NCBI GenBank assembly: GCA_016584305.1
Contig: JACEEZ010025360.1
Coordinates: forward strand, 532,501-596,500
DNA from: Chionoecetes opilio
Taxonomy: Eukaryota; Arthropoda; Malacostraca; Decapoda; Majidae
Length of the DNA stretch: 64,000 bases
Direction of reading: 5' to 3'
Shown: positions 21,059 to 33,561 of the stretch, in pieces
How positions within the stretch are numbered: position 1 is the stretch's first letter
How the letters are laid out: every line of letters begins with the position of its first letter
Notes under the pieces: generated by a model
Database searches by the model: none
Seen by the model: only the letters and a program-made list of their open reading frames with translations
What the model was told of the DNA's origin: nothing
Position numbers and translations under genes: made by a program

Positions 21059-22910
21059 CAAATTGGGATACAGTAACTTTAGTTATTAAGCATATGAAAA
21101 ACACTAACTCCCATGGGTCTGATGGCATTCCACTGTGTTTCTTGAAAGACTCCCTCCCTATCATTATAACATACCTAACTTGCATTGTAAATACTTCTAT
21201 TGTAACAGGTGTTTTTCCCACAGCATGGAAGCACTCTATTGTTGTTCCTATTTTCAAGGCTGGTAACATGAATGAACCTAACAACTACCGCCCTATTTCT
21301 CTCTTACCAATTATTTTCAAGGTACTAGAAAAAGTAATCGCATCTCAGCTCACCCAGTACTTAGAGACCAATCGCCTCCTTAGTAAAACTCAACATGGCT
21401 TTAGGACCGGCTTGTCTACGGATTCAGCTCTTTTAAAACTTTCTAACAAGTTATATTCAAATATTGATACAAAAAAGGTCTCCCTCATTACCCTCTGTGA
21501 CTTATCCAAAGCATTCGACAGCGTCAGCCATGATATATTAATAAATAAATTGTTCAAGTTAAACATCGACTCCTTCTGGTTTTAAAGCTATCTCAGCGGC
21601 AGGACACAATCCGTACGTATAGAAAAATGCATATCCGAGAAGACAGGAATATCCCATGGCGTTCCCCAAGGGTCTGTACTAGGTCCTATTTTATTTATAA
21701 CTTATGCAAATGATCTCTCGTCCTTCTTTTCTGAATGTGAAATTATACAATATGCAGATGACACCCAGTTAATTCACACAGGCAGTGTCAACAATATACA
21801 AGACTTAATGCATAGGAGCGAACAATCACTAAAGAAAGCACAACAGTATTTTCACAGGAATGGCCTAATGTTAAACGCCAAAGACTCAATATATGTTTAT
21901 AGGAACACGAGGACTTTTGTCACAGATTCCCCCTGACATATGTATGCATGTTGACGGGAATCTAATTACCCCTAGAAGATCATTAAAGAACTTGGGCATA
22001 CAATTTGACAACCATATGCAGTTTAATGAACACATCGACGCATTGTACAGGAAAACTTATGGAACCATTGTCCACAAACAGACTCCGAGACTATTTTAAC
22101 CAGGATCTAACCAGGATAACCACCAGGATCTCAATAATACAGTCACTGGTCCTAAGTATACTGAATTATGGCATTAAGATTTGGGGAGCATCCAACATCA
22201 CACATATACAACGTGTGCAAAGGCTCCAAAACTTTGCAGCAAAAGTTGCTTTAGGAGGGGCTGCAAAGCACGACCATGTCACACCCTACTTAAAGACCTT
22301 GGATGGCTGAAAATAAATGAAAAATATCACTTTGAGCTAGGAGTAGCCGTGTAAAATATAGTTAATAATAGAGTACCTGACTGGTTGTTTTCACTGCCCA
22401 AAGTCAGAGATTATGTACGAACAACCAGTCAACACTAGACAACAGCAACAACTCCATGTGCCAAAATGCAACACATGTTTGGGAACAAGGTCCCTTCATG
22501 TGGCTGGACCTGCTTTCTGGAACAGCTTGCCAAGCCAAGTTAGAGATGCTACCTCCTTGCACACTTTTAAAAGTCACTTAAAAAATCACCTTTTATGTAA
22601 ACAATTCTTACTCTAATTTTTGACGTCCATACCTGAAATGTATTTTAATCTAAACTAACACCTTTTTTATAACTTTTACTGTATGTTTTTATATTGTAAC
22701 TTTTAGGAAGTCTTACTTTTTATTTATGTTTTCGTTAGGATTTTAATGTTTTACAATTTTTATGGATTCTAATATTTTTATTTGTATATAGACCATGTTC
22801 AGTGTTCTACCTTTAACACTTGTTATCTTATTCAGAAATATTGTAAGACTCATTACTATGTTAAAAGAATAGACATTGTAACAATGGAAATAAAATTCTG
22901 AATTCTGAAT
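21059..22910 (+). mobile_element. Second LINE (CR1/L2-like), 5'-truncated
   Basis: It lies directly after the CR1 tail and ends AATAAAATTCTGAATTCTGAAT (about 22889-22910), a short direct-repeat tail of the CR1/L2 kind. CT repeat of the host element resumes at once. It lacks the endonuclease. Confidence 0.65.
21070..22616 (+). pseudogene. CR1/L2-like reverse transcriptase, broken
   Basis: The first frame has NSHGSDGIPLCFLKDSLP, AWKHSIVVPIFKAGN, NNYRPISLLPIIFKVLEKVI, TQHGFRTGLSTDSALL and CDLSKAFDSVSHDILINKL, stopping at about 21583. It resumes as SYLSGRTQSV, ISHGVPQGSVLGPILFITYA and the catalytic IQYADDTQL (about 21748-21774). Later frames hold LKNLGIQFDNHM, IQSLVLSILNYGIKIWG and GPAFWNSLPSQVRDA, the conserved C-terminal end of such ORF2 proteins. 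Several stops and shifts are present. Confidence 0.7.
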
Positions 22911-23134
<224 letters not shown>

Positions 23135-23263
23135 CTTGCTTTCCCTCCTCCACCATCCTGTCTCTCTTCTCTCGTTTCTCCTCAGCTGACCTGACCCCTC
23201 GTGCCCTCGCCACCTGCTACTTTACCTGACCCCTCCTTTCCTTGAGGCTTGAAGTCAGGTGAC

Positions 23264-23504
23264 ACACACACACACACAACACACACAGACAGTGTGTGCG
23301 TGTTTGCGAAAGAAAGATTGTATGCTTTTTGAAAGTTTTGGAAAGGAGGGGGAGGAATACATAGGAATATAGGAAGGAGAAGAAAGAATATAACAGGAGG
23401 CAGACGAGAAGGAGGAGGGAGGAAAAGAAAATATAAAATAAAAAAAGGGGAGGAAGAGAAGAAAGAAGGAGGGAGAGGAGGAGAGGGAGAGAGAGAAGAG
23501 AGAG

Positions 23505-23571
<67 letters not shown>
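23264..23571. repeat. CA and GA tracts of copy B
   Basis: CA at about 23262-23287 and GA at about 23480-23571, separated by a spacer containing CTTTTTGAAAGTTTTGGAAA. That spacer is in copy A at about 9882-9900 in the opposite orientation. Confidence 0.85.
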
Positions 23572-23574
<3 letters not shown>

Positions 23575-23792
23575 TTCTTTCCCATCCTATTGGTGGACAT
23601 GGAAGTGACTTCATTGATTTAATTAAGCCTGTAGTTGTAGTGGTAGTGGTAGGGGGGAATGAAATCATATAGTGTGGAAGGAAGGGGGAGGAAGGAGTAG
23701 AACCATAACCTCACCCTCACCTCTTCTGACCCCTCGAGATCCTTTAATGAGGGGATCAAGTCAGGTATCACACACACACACACACACATCAT

Positions 23793-23935
23793 TAGAACAC
23801 AAGAAAATAAGGAAGCTACAAGAGGCCGTGAGACCTACACATGGTAGTTCCTGTTACCTAACACTACCTACATCCACCTTTCATCCCCATCCATGAACCT
23901 ATTTAGTTTAGCCCCCTTTTAAAGCCGTAATGACT
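23793..23935 (-). mobile_element. CR1 3' end, severely 5'-truncated
   Basis: The inverse of this segment matches the last codons and 3' UTR of the CR1 at 20925-21050: a stretch matching GGTTCATGGATGGGGATGAA, then GTGGATGTAGG, GGAACTACCA and CTTGTAGCTTCCTTATTTTC. It interrupts a CA(T)-CATAGCCAGT junction that is continuous in copy A at about 10845-10860. Confidence 0.8.
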
Positions 23936-24150
23936 CCACACATAGCCAGTATTAGCCAGTATATTACATAGCCAGTATATATTATCGTGAATATTTTCAT
24001 CGTGTGGAAGGTTAAGAGGGAGAAGGAGGAATATAAGAGGAGGAAGAGGAGAAGAAATGAAAGAAGAAGAAAAGAAAAGAGAAAGAGGAGGGAAAAAAGA
24101 AGAATGAAAGTAAGAGCGAGAGATAAAGGATGGTGGAGGAGGGAAATATA

Positions 24151-24235
<85 letters not shown>

Positions 24236-24310
24236 AGGAGAGAGAGAGAGAGGAGAGAGGAAGAAGAGACAGAGGATGGTGTAGGAGGGAAAGAAAGAGA
24301 AAAAAAAGGA

Positions 24311-24392
<82 letters not shown>
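24151..24392. repeat. GA tracts of copy B
   Basis: Long GA runs with AAGAGGAG-type breaks form the right arm of the TIR element and pair with the CT left arm. Confidence 0.95.
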
Positions 24393-24393
<1 letters not shown>

Positions 24394-24546
24394 TGTATAG
24401 CATTGTGATATATTTGAGTTAATCTCCTTCCACTAATCCCGCCACCACCCTCAAAATGCCGCTAGGTTATCCAGCTGGGATCAGAAGAAGGTGGTTAGTT
24501 GAGTGCAAAAAGGACAGGTTCGGGGTTCAGGAATATCCAGCTTGAG

Positions 24547-24725
24547 TGATGTACCAACTTTTGTTATCGCGCTAGCGGTAGTGAGTTGTGCTTGGCGGCA
24601 GCCACTGCGACCAGCTTGCCACGGGGCCACGATCGTGCCTTGAAACTGGGGGGGCCAAGCAGGGGGCAAGCCTAAAATCTGGGGGGGCCATGGCCTCCCC
24701 TGGCCCCGCCGTAGAACCGCCACTG
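24547..24725 (-). mobile_element. hAT-like terminus
   Basis: Read on the minus strand this begins CAGTGGCGGTTCTACGG, typical of hAT ends, and continues with the GGGGCCA/GGGGGGCC-rich subterminal sequence common in that superfamily. It may be the 5' end of the same minus-strand hAT element whose transposase lies at 16591-19010, with copy B inserted between. The opposite terminus was not found. Confidence 0.45.
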
Positions 24726-24856
24726 GATTCATTAAACATAACTTTGGAGTGTTTTATCTCTTCCCTCTTACTCTTCTTCGTCTCCCAGCCCAGCCTCCCT
24801 CCTCACCATCCTTTCCTGTCCTCCTCCTATTATTTTTATATTATCCACCTTATCTA

Positions 24857-25831
24857 TCTAATATACTATAGTAATAGCCGTGTGTCTGTCTGTCTGTTTT
24901 GCTATAGCAGTAGCCGTGTCTCTTGTCTGTCTGTTTTGGGTAGCCGAAACTGTAAATTCTATTTTGATAAGAGTAGGCAAAAAAAAATCGCAAATATATC
25001 GTAGGTGGTAAGAGACTTGGTCGCATGTCGATTGAATAATTTTCAAGGGGGATTTTGGGCTAAAAACTGTGTTGAGCAGCGGTTGTAAGCTATCCAAACT
25101 CTGCCAGCGTTCAATTTCTCGAAACTGTATTCGATTCGCGACCGAGCACCAACCGCTCCTCCGCTACTGCGCTCCTCTGTACTGCTACCGGCCGGCAAAA
25201 CACCCGTGTTTGCGTTAATATTTGCTTCTGACGGTGTAATTGAACTATACAACATTTACTCATATATTATACTTATATAATATAAATTATACTTACTATA
25301 TTTATACTTATTTTATATATTATAAGAATATATATTATATTTCCAAGACGAAGACGAGTCCGAAGGCGCCAAGATCACGATCAATTACAGCGTAATTACA
25401 AACGATCAATTACAGCGTAAGCTGTAAAGCGCTTCAACCGAGGAGCAGCCGAGGCGACGACTTCTACCTGCCTCGCGTACCCATCATCACGCAGGAAGCG
25501 TCTGACACTTGATTCCGCATGCGGCGTCTGCAATTTCCCATCCGTGTTGCATTTGCCATGACGATCAACAAGTGCCAGGGCCAGACCAAGAGCTACATGG
25601 GAGTCTACTTGCCTACACCCGTGTTCACGCACGGCCAACTCTACGTCAGCCTGTCAAGGGTTGGCTGTGCTGATGCCGTCGAAGTGTTGGCGCCCCGTGG
25701 AATCATACGGAACGTGGTCTATTCCGAGGCACTTTGACCAGTGACCAACGACAGCAACAACACGATTGGAGTTTGCACTCACATTGTTGTCTAATATATA
25801 CTACTACTACAAAGGGGGGTCCGAAGGGCCC
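24857..25831 (+). mobile_element. Helitron H3 remnant
   Basis: The left end reads TCTAATATACTATAGTAATA followed by GTGTGTCTGTCTGTCTG, like the 5' ends of H1 and H2. A helicase C-terminus lies at about 25440-25737. A hairpin GGGTCC-GAA-GGGCCC (25817-25831, one G-T pair) resembles the 3' hairpins of H1 and H2, but no CTAG follows at the usual distance, so the right end is worn or misjudged. The middle includes an AT-rich block (about 25255-25340). Confidence 0.6.
25440..25737 (+). pseudogene. Helitron Pif1-type helicase, C-terminal fragment
   Basis: Before a TGA at 25510 the frame reads RGDDFYLPRVPII; after it, RRLQFPIRVAFAMTINKCQG, QTKSYMGVYLPTPVF, and THGQLYVSLSRVG. The block FAMTINKxQGQT...GVYLP.PVF.HGQLYVALSRV is the end of the Pif1-like helicase of Helitron RepHel proteins (motifs V-VI). 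Rep nuclease and the Walker motifs are absent, so it cannot transpose itself. Confidence 0.8.
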
Positions 25832-26078
25832 ACAAGCATTTGTCAATATCTATGTCTTAAATGAGCATTTTTGATCCCTTTTTCAGCATTCAATTATTTA
25901 TTTTCTAAGTCACCTTGTTTTCTTTTGCCTTTTTCGATTATTGTATAGTCTTGAAAAGCTGCAGTTTATTGTTGACCTGTCTATGTATGCTACCTGGCAA
26001 TTATGTACTTTACTTACTCATTATGTTCATGCCTCCTTTATGTCTTTGTAGTCTGTGTGGGCACGGATCTCATTCTCA
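25832..26078. other. Unassigned sequence
   Basis: T-rich sequence with no domain or repeat recognised. Confidence 0.4.
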
Positions 26079-26530
26079 AGGAGGGGAGGGATGCAATGGT
26101 GATATATAGGTATCTGGCAACCCGATACTGTTCGACCCACGGCATGCTTTTGTCTCGGGTCAGATCAGGAACCCAGGCTCTCAGCCTCTCAATCTTTCTC
26201 ATGCTGTACTTGTAGACGTCTCGCTCAGTGAGGACGCATCCTTGCCTCTCTCATTGCGATTGTCTTTACAAGTTGTACAGTCCCTTGTAATTATAATATA
26301 CATACGACTACAGTTTATATATTTACTACCCCGTCATCAACACACAACTACTGATGAAGGGATCTATTTACTCACCGGGACATCCTTTGAGAGGACTTTA
26401 TCTACGGACACCACGTGCTACCCGCTTTCGTGCCACTCGCTAGTCGCTACCAACCTTTGCTGCTTCCCTACTGGTCAACATGGTGCTTCCCCTGCACCTT
26501 CATCACGCTAACACTGCAGCTACCATCATT
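26079..26530 (+). repeat. LTR-like fragment, second copy of the 8583 family
   Basis: GGGGAGGGATGCAATGGTGA, then GGTATCTGGCAACC parallels 8585-8625, and similar words follow in the same order for about 150 bp. The remainder has no gene. It could be a solo LTR of a family not otherwise represented here; no target duplication was identified. Confidence 0.4.
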
Positions 26531-27435
26531 ACAAGTTTTACAACATAGCCCATGATTTCCCATTTCAACTTCTTTTCCTGCCGGCCTCGGCCGGAGGGAG
26601 AGGCGGGTGGGGAGGAGCCTTCAACTTTGCTATTCTTTTACCTCTAACACGTAGAAACTAGTGGTAGAAAATTGTCACACAGCACCCTCGTTTGGCCCAG
26701 TAGGGCTTGTGGAAATTATCCACCAAAGCCGTTGTTCTTAATGGAGAAGGGTGGTGTTGGTGTGGTTCCCCCCTCCCCTGGGGTGAAGAGGGAGGTGGGG
26801 ATATCCCATTAATGTAGAATTGTGTATAAAATAAGATAAATTAAATATAGTAATATGATAAATTAATAATTTGTGGTATTAACTATTACCACAATTGATC
26901 AGAATGATAGAGTAAAAAATAAAGGCTGTGGGGGAAAATTATTGGAACTCTCCACATGTAGCCAAGACAACGTGTTGACAGGCTCACCAGGTGGTGAGCG
27001 GGCAGTCACGCTCTGGATTCTAAACTATTAAGTTTACTAAGTAGTCACATTGACTAACCTCAAATGTGTACATAGTAGATAACCGATCAATCGGTTGTTG
27101 AAGAAGGACGTGGTACATCGCCACATAAACGGTTATCGTGCCCGGAATTATTTGTTCCGACGGTATCTTGGAAAGTACAGTCTCCAGTCATTGGCCACGT
27201 GCAGCAACCAAGCCCCCTTGATATAACTCGTGGATATGATCAAACCTTCAAACAATCAACCCATCTACCACTGATGAGTATACCCTAGTTAGTGCTAGCG
27301 AAGGTAGTTTTTCAGTCTAGGTAGTTTTGGGTTATAGCAAGGTGAGAATTTCAATTCAAATTGATTCTAATTTCCACAGGGCTGTTGCTGTCTGTTCTTC
27401 CTTTGTATTCCTTTGTATTTATCATAGGTTTATCA

Positions 27436-27475
<40 letters not shown>

Positions 27476-27873
27476 GTAGGATCAAAGGCAATGAGAGGTG
27501 GAGGAAGGAAGAGAGGAAAAGACAGGAAAAGACATGACAGGCTAATTTAATCCTATCTAGACATACGCACGTCAGAATGAACTCGAGCATGCGCGCGCGC
27601 GCGCGCAGCGAGAGAGAGAGCGCGGTTGTAGCTTGGGAACGATGCACGCATAACCATGTAACAACGGAAGTATGAGAGAAATAGACAAAGAAGGAAGAAT
27701 GAGCGTAAGGAGAGAAGAAGGAAGGAAGAGAAATCAGAGAAAGATAGAATATGAAGTAGGTAGTACAGAAAGAACGGAAGATAAGGGGAACGGATAAATT
27801 AATTAAAATTTTGGGTATTATATACCAATATAAGATAAGAGTAAAAAATAAGGTGTTTTGGGGAAAATATGGG

Positions 27874-27906
<33 letters not shown>

Positions 27907-28440
27907 TAAAAATTTCCTCACCTTCCCACAACTGGTTTATTTAATTTGAATAAATGTAAAAGTTAATAGAAATAGTCAAGGGAAGAAGATAATAAAAAAT
28001 TGGAAAATTTTAAGTATTAGTAAGAAATAAAAATAATTGAATACAATTTTAAAATTAAATTAATATGATATTTAATTTGTATAAAATATAATTTTAGTCT
28101 TAGTGAGTTATAAGGTGAGAATTCAAGTAATTGGTTCATTGCCACAGCGTGTGTTAGCTCCAGTGGTTTTGGATACCTGGTTCTAACTAAATTTCTCTCG
28201 TGCCTTGGGCTCTCCTCCAGGGACATAAATGGGGGGGAGAAGAGGGAAGCAAAATTTTCGGCCCTAATTACCTACAGAAACGCTCGATATGGCCCCCGAA
28301 AGCCCACTTGTTACTTGGGACGATCAAGCACTTCCAAATCGGAATAAGGAGTCATTAGCAGGAAGAATGCGTCATAGTGAAGGCCCAAAGGAAAAAATCA
28401 AAAATTAAATTGAATTAATTCCCAGAAAAAAGAAGGCAAA
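26531..28440. other. Unassigned sequence with short microsatellites
   Basis: Contains CT (about 27440-27472), a GCGC run (about 27591-27606) next to a GAGA run, and a T run of about 30 (27877-27905). The GCGC-GAGA patch lies in a weak minus-strand open frame with no domain. No splice-flanked exon was recognised. Confidence 0.45.
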
Positions 28441-29304
28441 AATTTCTTGTATCTTTTTTTGTATGTTAACAATCCCCATCTTGTTGTCTGTAGTGGGTCG
28501 GTTATGTTTACGGGACTAGATTAAGGGTCAGTTAAAGACTATACAAAACCAAAGTCAAAGAACCGACATACACCAATAGATAAACATATAATTATCCAAT
28601 TTTTAGATATAAAATAATATTGGGGATAACTAAGAGTAATTTATATTGTATCAGAAATACATAAAAATAATCCCATATATTAATTACTTTTTATTCTTTA
28701 TTTTTTAATATATATAGATATCATTAATATTTAGCTATTATAATAGTCTTATAATAAGAATTATATGGTTATTTAAGTATATTTATATATATAATATTAA
28801 TATATTAAAATATAAAAAAAATTAAATAAAAATACATAAAAAAATAATAAAACCCATATATTAATTAATTATTTATTTACTAAATATTATAGTTATAATA
28901 TTTCTATATATGGTAAATTATTATTTATAATAGTTAATATATTATATAAATTAATATAATATATATAATATATAATATAAATATATATATATATATTTAT
29001 TATAATATATATATCATATATTTTATTCATTATATATATATTAATATATTATAAGTATATATATTATATAGATATGATATTAATAATATAGGATAAAGTT
29101 ATTAATATATATATAAATATATAAAATTTAATTTTAAATAATATATATTATTATATATCTAGTTATATTTAATTAATATATATATTTTATATATTATATA
29201 TAGATATATTAAATATATATATATAATTATATAATAATATATTTTAATAAATTAATATATATTTTATATATCTATATATATTATATATATATATTATATA
29301 TATA

Positions 29305-29339
<35 letters not shown>

Positions 29340-30863
29340 AATATATATTTTTAAATATATATATTATAATTATATATATTATATATATATTTTATATTTT
29401 TATATATAAAATATATATTTTATTAAAATATACTATAATATTATAGATATATAATATAATATTTTTATATTATAAATTATATATATTTTTATATATAATT
29501 ATTAAAATATAAAATATATTATAATATATATATATATATTATATATATTATATTTTTTAATCTATATAATTATATATATATTATATATATTATATATATA
29601 TATATATAATATTTATATATTATATATATATAAAATATATATATATTATATTATAAATATATTATATATATATATTTTTATATATTAATATAAAATATTA
29701 TATATAATATATATATATGATATATCTATATATATATATATATATAAAATATTTTATATATATCTATATATTATACATTTATATATAAAATATATATTAT
29801 ATATATATATTTTTATATATATAAAAATTAATATATAAAATATTAATACATATAAAATATTATTAATATATAAATATTATATATATATAATATTATATTA
29901 TATAATATATATATGTTTTATATATTTATATTTAATATATATATCTATTAATATATATAAATTATATATATTATTATATTATATTATATATATTATATAT
30001 ATATACTATAAAATTTTATATATAATATATATTATATAATATATATATAATTTTATTAGAATTATATATATTTATAATATTAATATATATATATATAAAA
30101 ATATTATATATTTTATTTAAATATATATCTATATATTATCATATATTTTTATATATATTTTATAAGATATATATATATTATATATATATTATATTATATT
30201 ATATATATTTATAATATTCTATATATATATATATATATATTTTATATTATATGATATATATATATATATAATATATTTATAATATATAATATATATATAT
30301 ATACTATATTAAAATATTCTTAATTAAAAAACTTTATAATATTTTATCTATAATCTTATATTATATTAAATTTTTTTTATATATCATATCTTATATATAT
30401 ATATATTATATATATATTAATATATATATTTATTATATTATAAAAAATTATTATATAATATATATATTACTATATTATATTATATTATAATAATTATATA
30501 TTAATTAATATTTATATTAAATATTATAATATATTTATAATATATTATTATATATATAATTAATGTATTATATATATATTTATATATATATATATATATT
30601 GATGATATATTTATTATATATTATATATTATATTATCTATTTATATATATATATAATTATTATATAAAATATAATTATATATATATTTTCATATTATTCT
30701 TATAATATTATATATATATTATATATCTATATATATATATATATATAATATTATATATTATATAAAATTATAATATATATTTCTTTTTATCTATTATATA
30801 TATTATATATATTATAATTTTATTTAATATATATCTATATTATATATATTCATATAATATATA

Positions 30864-30906
<43 letters not shown>

Positions 30907-31189
30907 ATAATATTTATATATATTTTATCTATTATATATATATTATTTATTATAATTTAAACTATTATATATTATATATATTTATTATAATATTCATTAT
31001 ATTTTATATATATATATATTATATATATATATATTTATATATATATATATTATAATATATATATATATATATTATTTTTATTATATTATTATTATATTAT
31101 ATATATTATATTATCTATATATTTATTATATTATTATATATTATTATTATAATATTCTTATATATATAAGTATTATATAATTTATCTAT

Positions 31190-31229
<40 letters not shown>

Positions 31230-31567
31230 ATATATATTTATTTATATTTATATATTATATATATATAGTTTTCTTATTATATATATTACTTTATTATAAA
31301 ATATTATATATTATTATTATATTAATATATATTTTATATATTATCTATTATATATTATATATATATTTTATATATTATCTATTATATATTATATATATAT
31401 ATTTATATCATATATTATATATATATTTATATTTATTATATTATTTTATATTATATATATATTTATTATTATATTTATATTATTTTATTTTATTTTATTA
31501 TTTTATATATTTATATATTTTTATATATTATATTATATTTTTTATTATATATATATTAATTTATATT
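28441..31567. repeat. AT-rich block, almost pure A/T from about 28.78 kb
   Basis: From about 28780 to 31567 the sequence is nearly all A and T, dominated by short TATATA, TTAATA and ATTATA words with no fixed period. G or C occurs only every 20-60 bases. There is no open frame of note. It ends abruptly at AAGGTGAGTGGCACTTCC. Confidence 0.85.
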
Positions 31568-32188
31568 AAGGTGAGTGGCACTTCCACTCACCTGAGATGA
31601 AGATGGGTTTCCCCCTGCAGGCCTCCAGCGATGTGTTGCTTTGGAATGCTACTTTTATACGCGTGTGGATAGATGCATAATCCATGGCTCACCTACTACG
31701 TGCAGCCAGCCCTATGTGGACCTCTGCACCCAGCGGGACCCCGTCAGCAGGCCCTCCCTGGCTTCTGTGGCATGAAGCATCAAGTTGCTCATATTAGGCC
31801 TGGACGAAGACACACTGCATGAAGGCGCCCCTCCGAGGCCCCGACAACTTCGACAATTTTGACGGCCCCGACGACTATCTATACGACCTCGACGATTTCG
31901 ACTAGTGAGCATAACCATTACAGGATGACAGCACACGCTGATCCTCGTGAAAACTGGAAAAATGGCATCACGAAATAGTTGCATTAATCTTATACTTTAT
32001 AATTTCATTTGAAAAAATATTATTTCAATATATGTATAAAAAATTATCATTTTCCTTGTGTAGTGGTTGGAGACAAAAAGTTATTAGTTTTAATACACAT
32101 AAACGTTTGTACAGAGATTTATACTTGAAAGAAATGTGGCCGCAGTGGTAAAAAGTACGCAGAGGTGGTGAAGAATGTGAATGTGGTA

Positions 32189-32190
<2 letters not shown>
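31568..32190. other. Unassigned sequence with a perfect hairpin
   Basis: GTGAGTGG-CACTT-CCACTCAC at about 31572-31592 is a perfect 8-bp stem. A CGA-rich stretch at about 31830-31900 encodes no recognisable protein. Nothing else is supported. Confidence 0.45.
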
Positions 32191-32278
<88 letters not shown>

Positions 32279-32289
32279 TGTGTGTGTGT
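32191..32289. repeat. GT microsatellite
   Basis: A GT run of about 95 bp adjoins a minus-strand SINE; a GT run also adjoins the second copy at 58.2 kb, so on the SINE strand this is a (CA)n 3' tail. Confidence 0.9.
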
Positions 32290-32299
32290 TGTGTTATTT

Positions 32300-32736
32300 A
32301 TCCATGGTCTTGTCCACGCGATTCGAACTCGTGATCGACAGTTTAACCCTCCCAGTGCGAGCTTGGAGCTCATTATTACCGAACCCGTCAGGGTGGCGCG
32401 GTTGGTAGAGCTGCGGGCTCGCGTGCAGAGTCCCTGCATTCGGCCAGCGGTTCGAGCCCACCAAGTTCGTCCTGGCGTAGTGGCGCTTTGTATAGTCAAT
32501 AACCTTGTAGTTGGTACTTGCAAAGTGTCTAGATAGGATCAAAGTATCTTATCATTATTACCGATCTTTGGGTAATGCTGGGACCTCACACACCACAGCC
32601 CCATCCCATTGCTCAAGGAGACAGTAACCGCCATAATTTGTCAATGAAAAATACCCGGGAGCAGTGAGGATTCGAACCGATTACAACAGTATGGAAGGCA
32701 AACGCGCAATCCATTTGACCATCGTGGCGGTGACAT
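32300..32736 (-). mobile_element. tRNA-derived SINE, family 2, split by another SINE
   Basis: The minus strand reads from CACCGCCACGATGGTCAAAT (A-box region, to about 32735) to GGTTCGAATCCTC (B-box, about 32668-32680), then a tail through GGTGTGTGAGGTCCCAGC and GAATCGCGTGGACAAGACC-like sequence to (CA)n. A second copy is at 58228-58490. A family 3 SINE is inserted at 32383-32551. Confidence 0.65.
32383..32551 (+). mobile_element. tRNA-derived SINE, family 3, with 13-bp target duplication
   Basis: Its head, GGTGGCGCGGTTGGTAGAGC (A-box region) and CGGTTCGAGCCC (B-box), about 32391-32461, resembles a tRNA; the 90-bp tail ends GGATCAAAGTATCTTA. TCATTATTACCGA flanks it at 32370-32382 and 32552-32564. 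The uninterrupted site (TCATTATTACCG then TTCTTTGGGTAATGC) is in the copy at 58.3 kb. Confidence 0.8.
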
Positions 32737-32779
32737 ACACTTTATCTTACACAAGAAATAAACAAACGAGCTAACTAAA

Positions 32780-32991
32780 GTCGCCGCACGTTAAAAAGTT
32801 GGCAAGGGTGGGGGCCCCTTCACTCCTCCCTTGCGGGCGCGCGGGATTGGCTGGGGTGTTGGGTGTTGGGTGAGAATGCCTTACTCCAACTTCCGCCCTA
32901 GAGCCCCAACACCCAACACCTCAGCCGGTCCCGTGCGTTCTGATAGGGGGAGTGTGAGGGCCCAGTTTTCGAAAACTTAGCATGCGGCGAC
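32780..32991. mobile_element. Palindromic MITE, 212 bp
   Basis: The ends GTCGCCGCACG and CATGCGGCGAC are inverted copies; further in, GGGTGTTGGGTGTTGGG (about 32856-32872) pairs with CCCCAACACCCAACACC (about 32903-32919). The arms of about 90 bp pair imperfectly along their length. No coding capacity. The target duplication is not certain. Confidence 0.6.
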
Positions 32992-33561
32992 TATAACTAG
33001 CTAACAAAATATCTAGCAAACAAACTAACAAAAGCTAACAAACAAAAGACAACTAAGAAACTAGCCAACCAACAAACCCGTAAAATAATTAAACAAACTA
33101 AACTAAACTAGATTGATGGATAATTATATAATTGAATAGATAAATAAATAAACAAAACGCAGCCATGTGATTTCCTCCCTAATTCAAAGTTAGAGAAATC
33201 TGTCAACATTACGTTTTCCTTCCTGAAATGAGTGTTTTGTTTCTATGATTATTTGTATGCATTCAAATTGCAAAATTTGTTTGATTTTCTATTTAATCGA
33301 TCAATTTTTTTCGCCTGGTATTTATTGGTGCGTGTACATGTACGTACTGTACATCTGCGTGTTTGACTGCTTCTGGAGGTCATGATAGGACGTTAATGCA
33401 AGACTTTTATATCACAACATTATTGCTCTTAAATTTACATCTGAAACTTTATTCTTTACAGTTGTTTTTCTATTATATTTTTCTCTCTTGGAGTCAACTT
33501 TAATATTAAGAGGATTATGACCATACTTTATACTTTATAGTAATGCTTAAGAGGCATGAGG
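32992..33561. other. Unassigned AT-rich sequence
   Basis: Repeated ACTAACAAA and AAACTAA words at 33000-33110, otherwise plain AT-rich DNA. No gene seen. Confidence 0.45.

Noticed and set aside
25915..26511. Hydrophobic or serine-rich short frames
   Set aside because: They follow T-rich or repeat sequence and match no domain.
32391..32462. A functional tRNA gene
   Set aside because: A-box and B-box fit, but it is the head of a 169-bp unit with a 13-bp target duplication, so it is a SINE.
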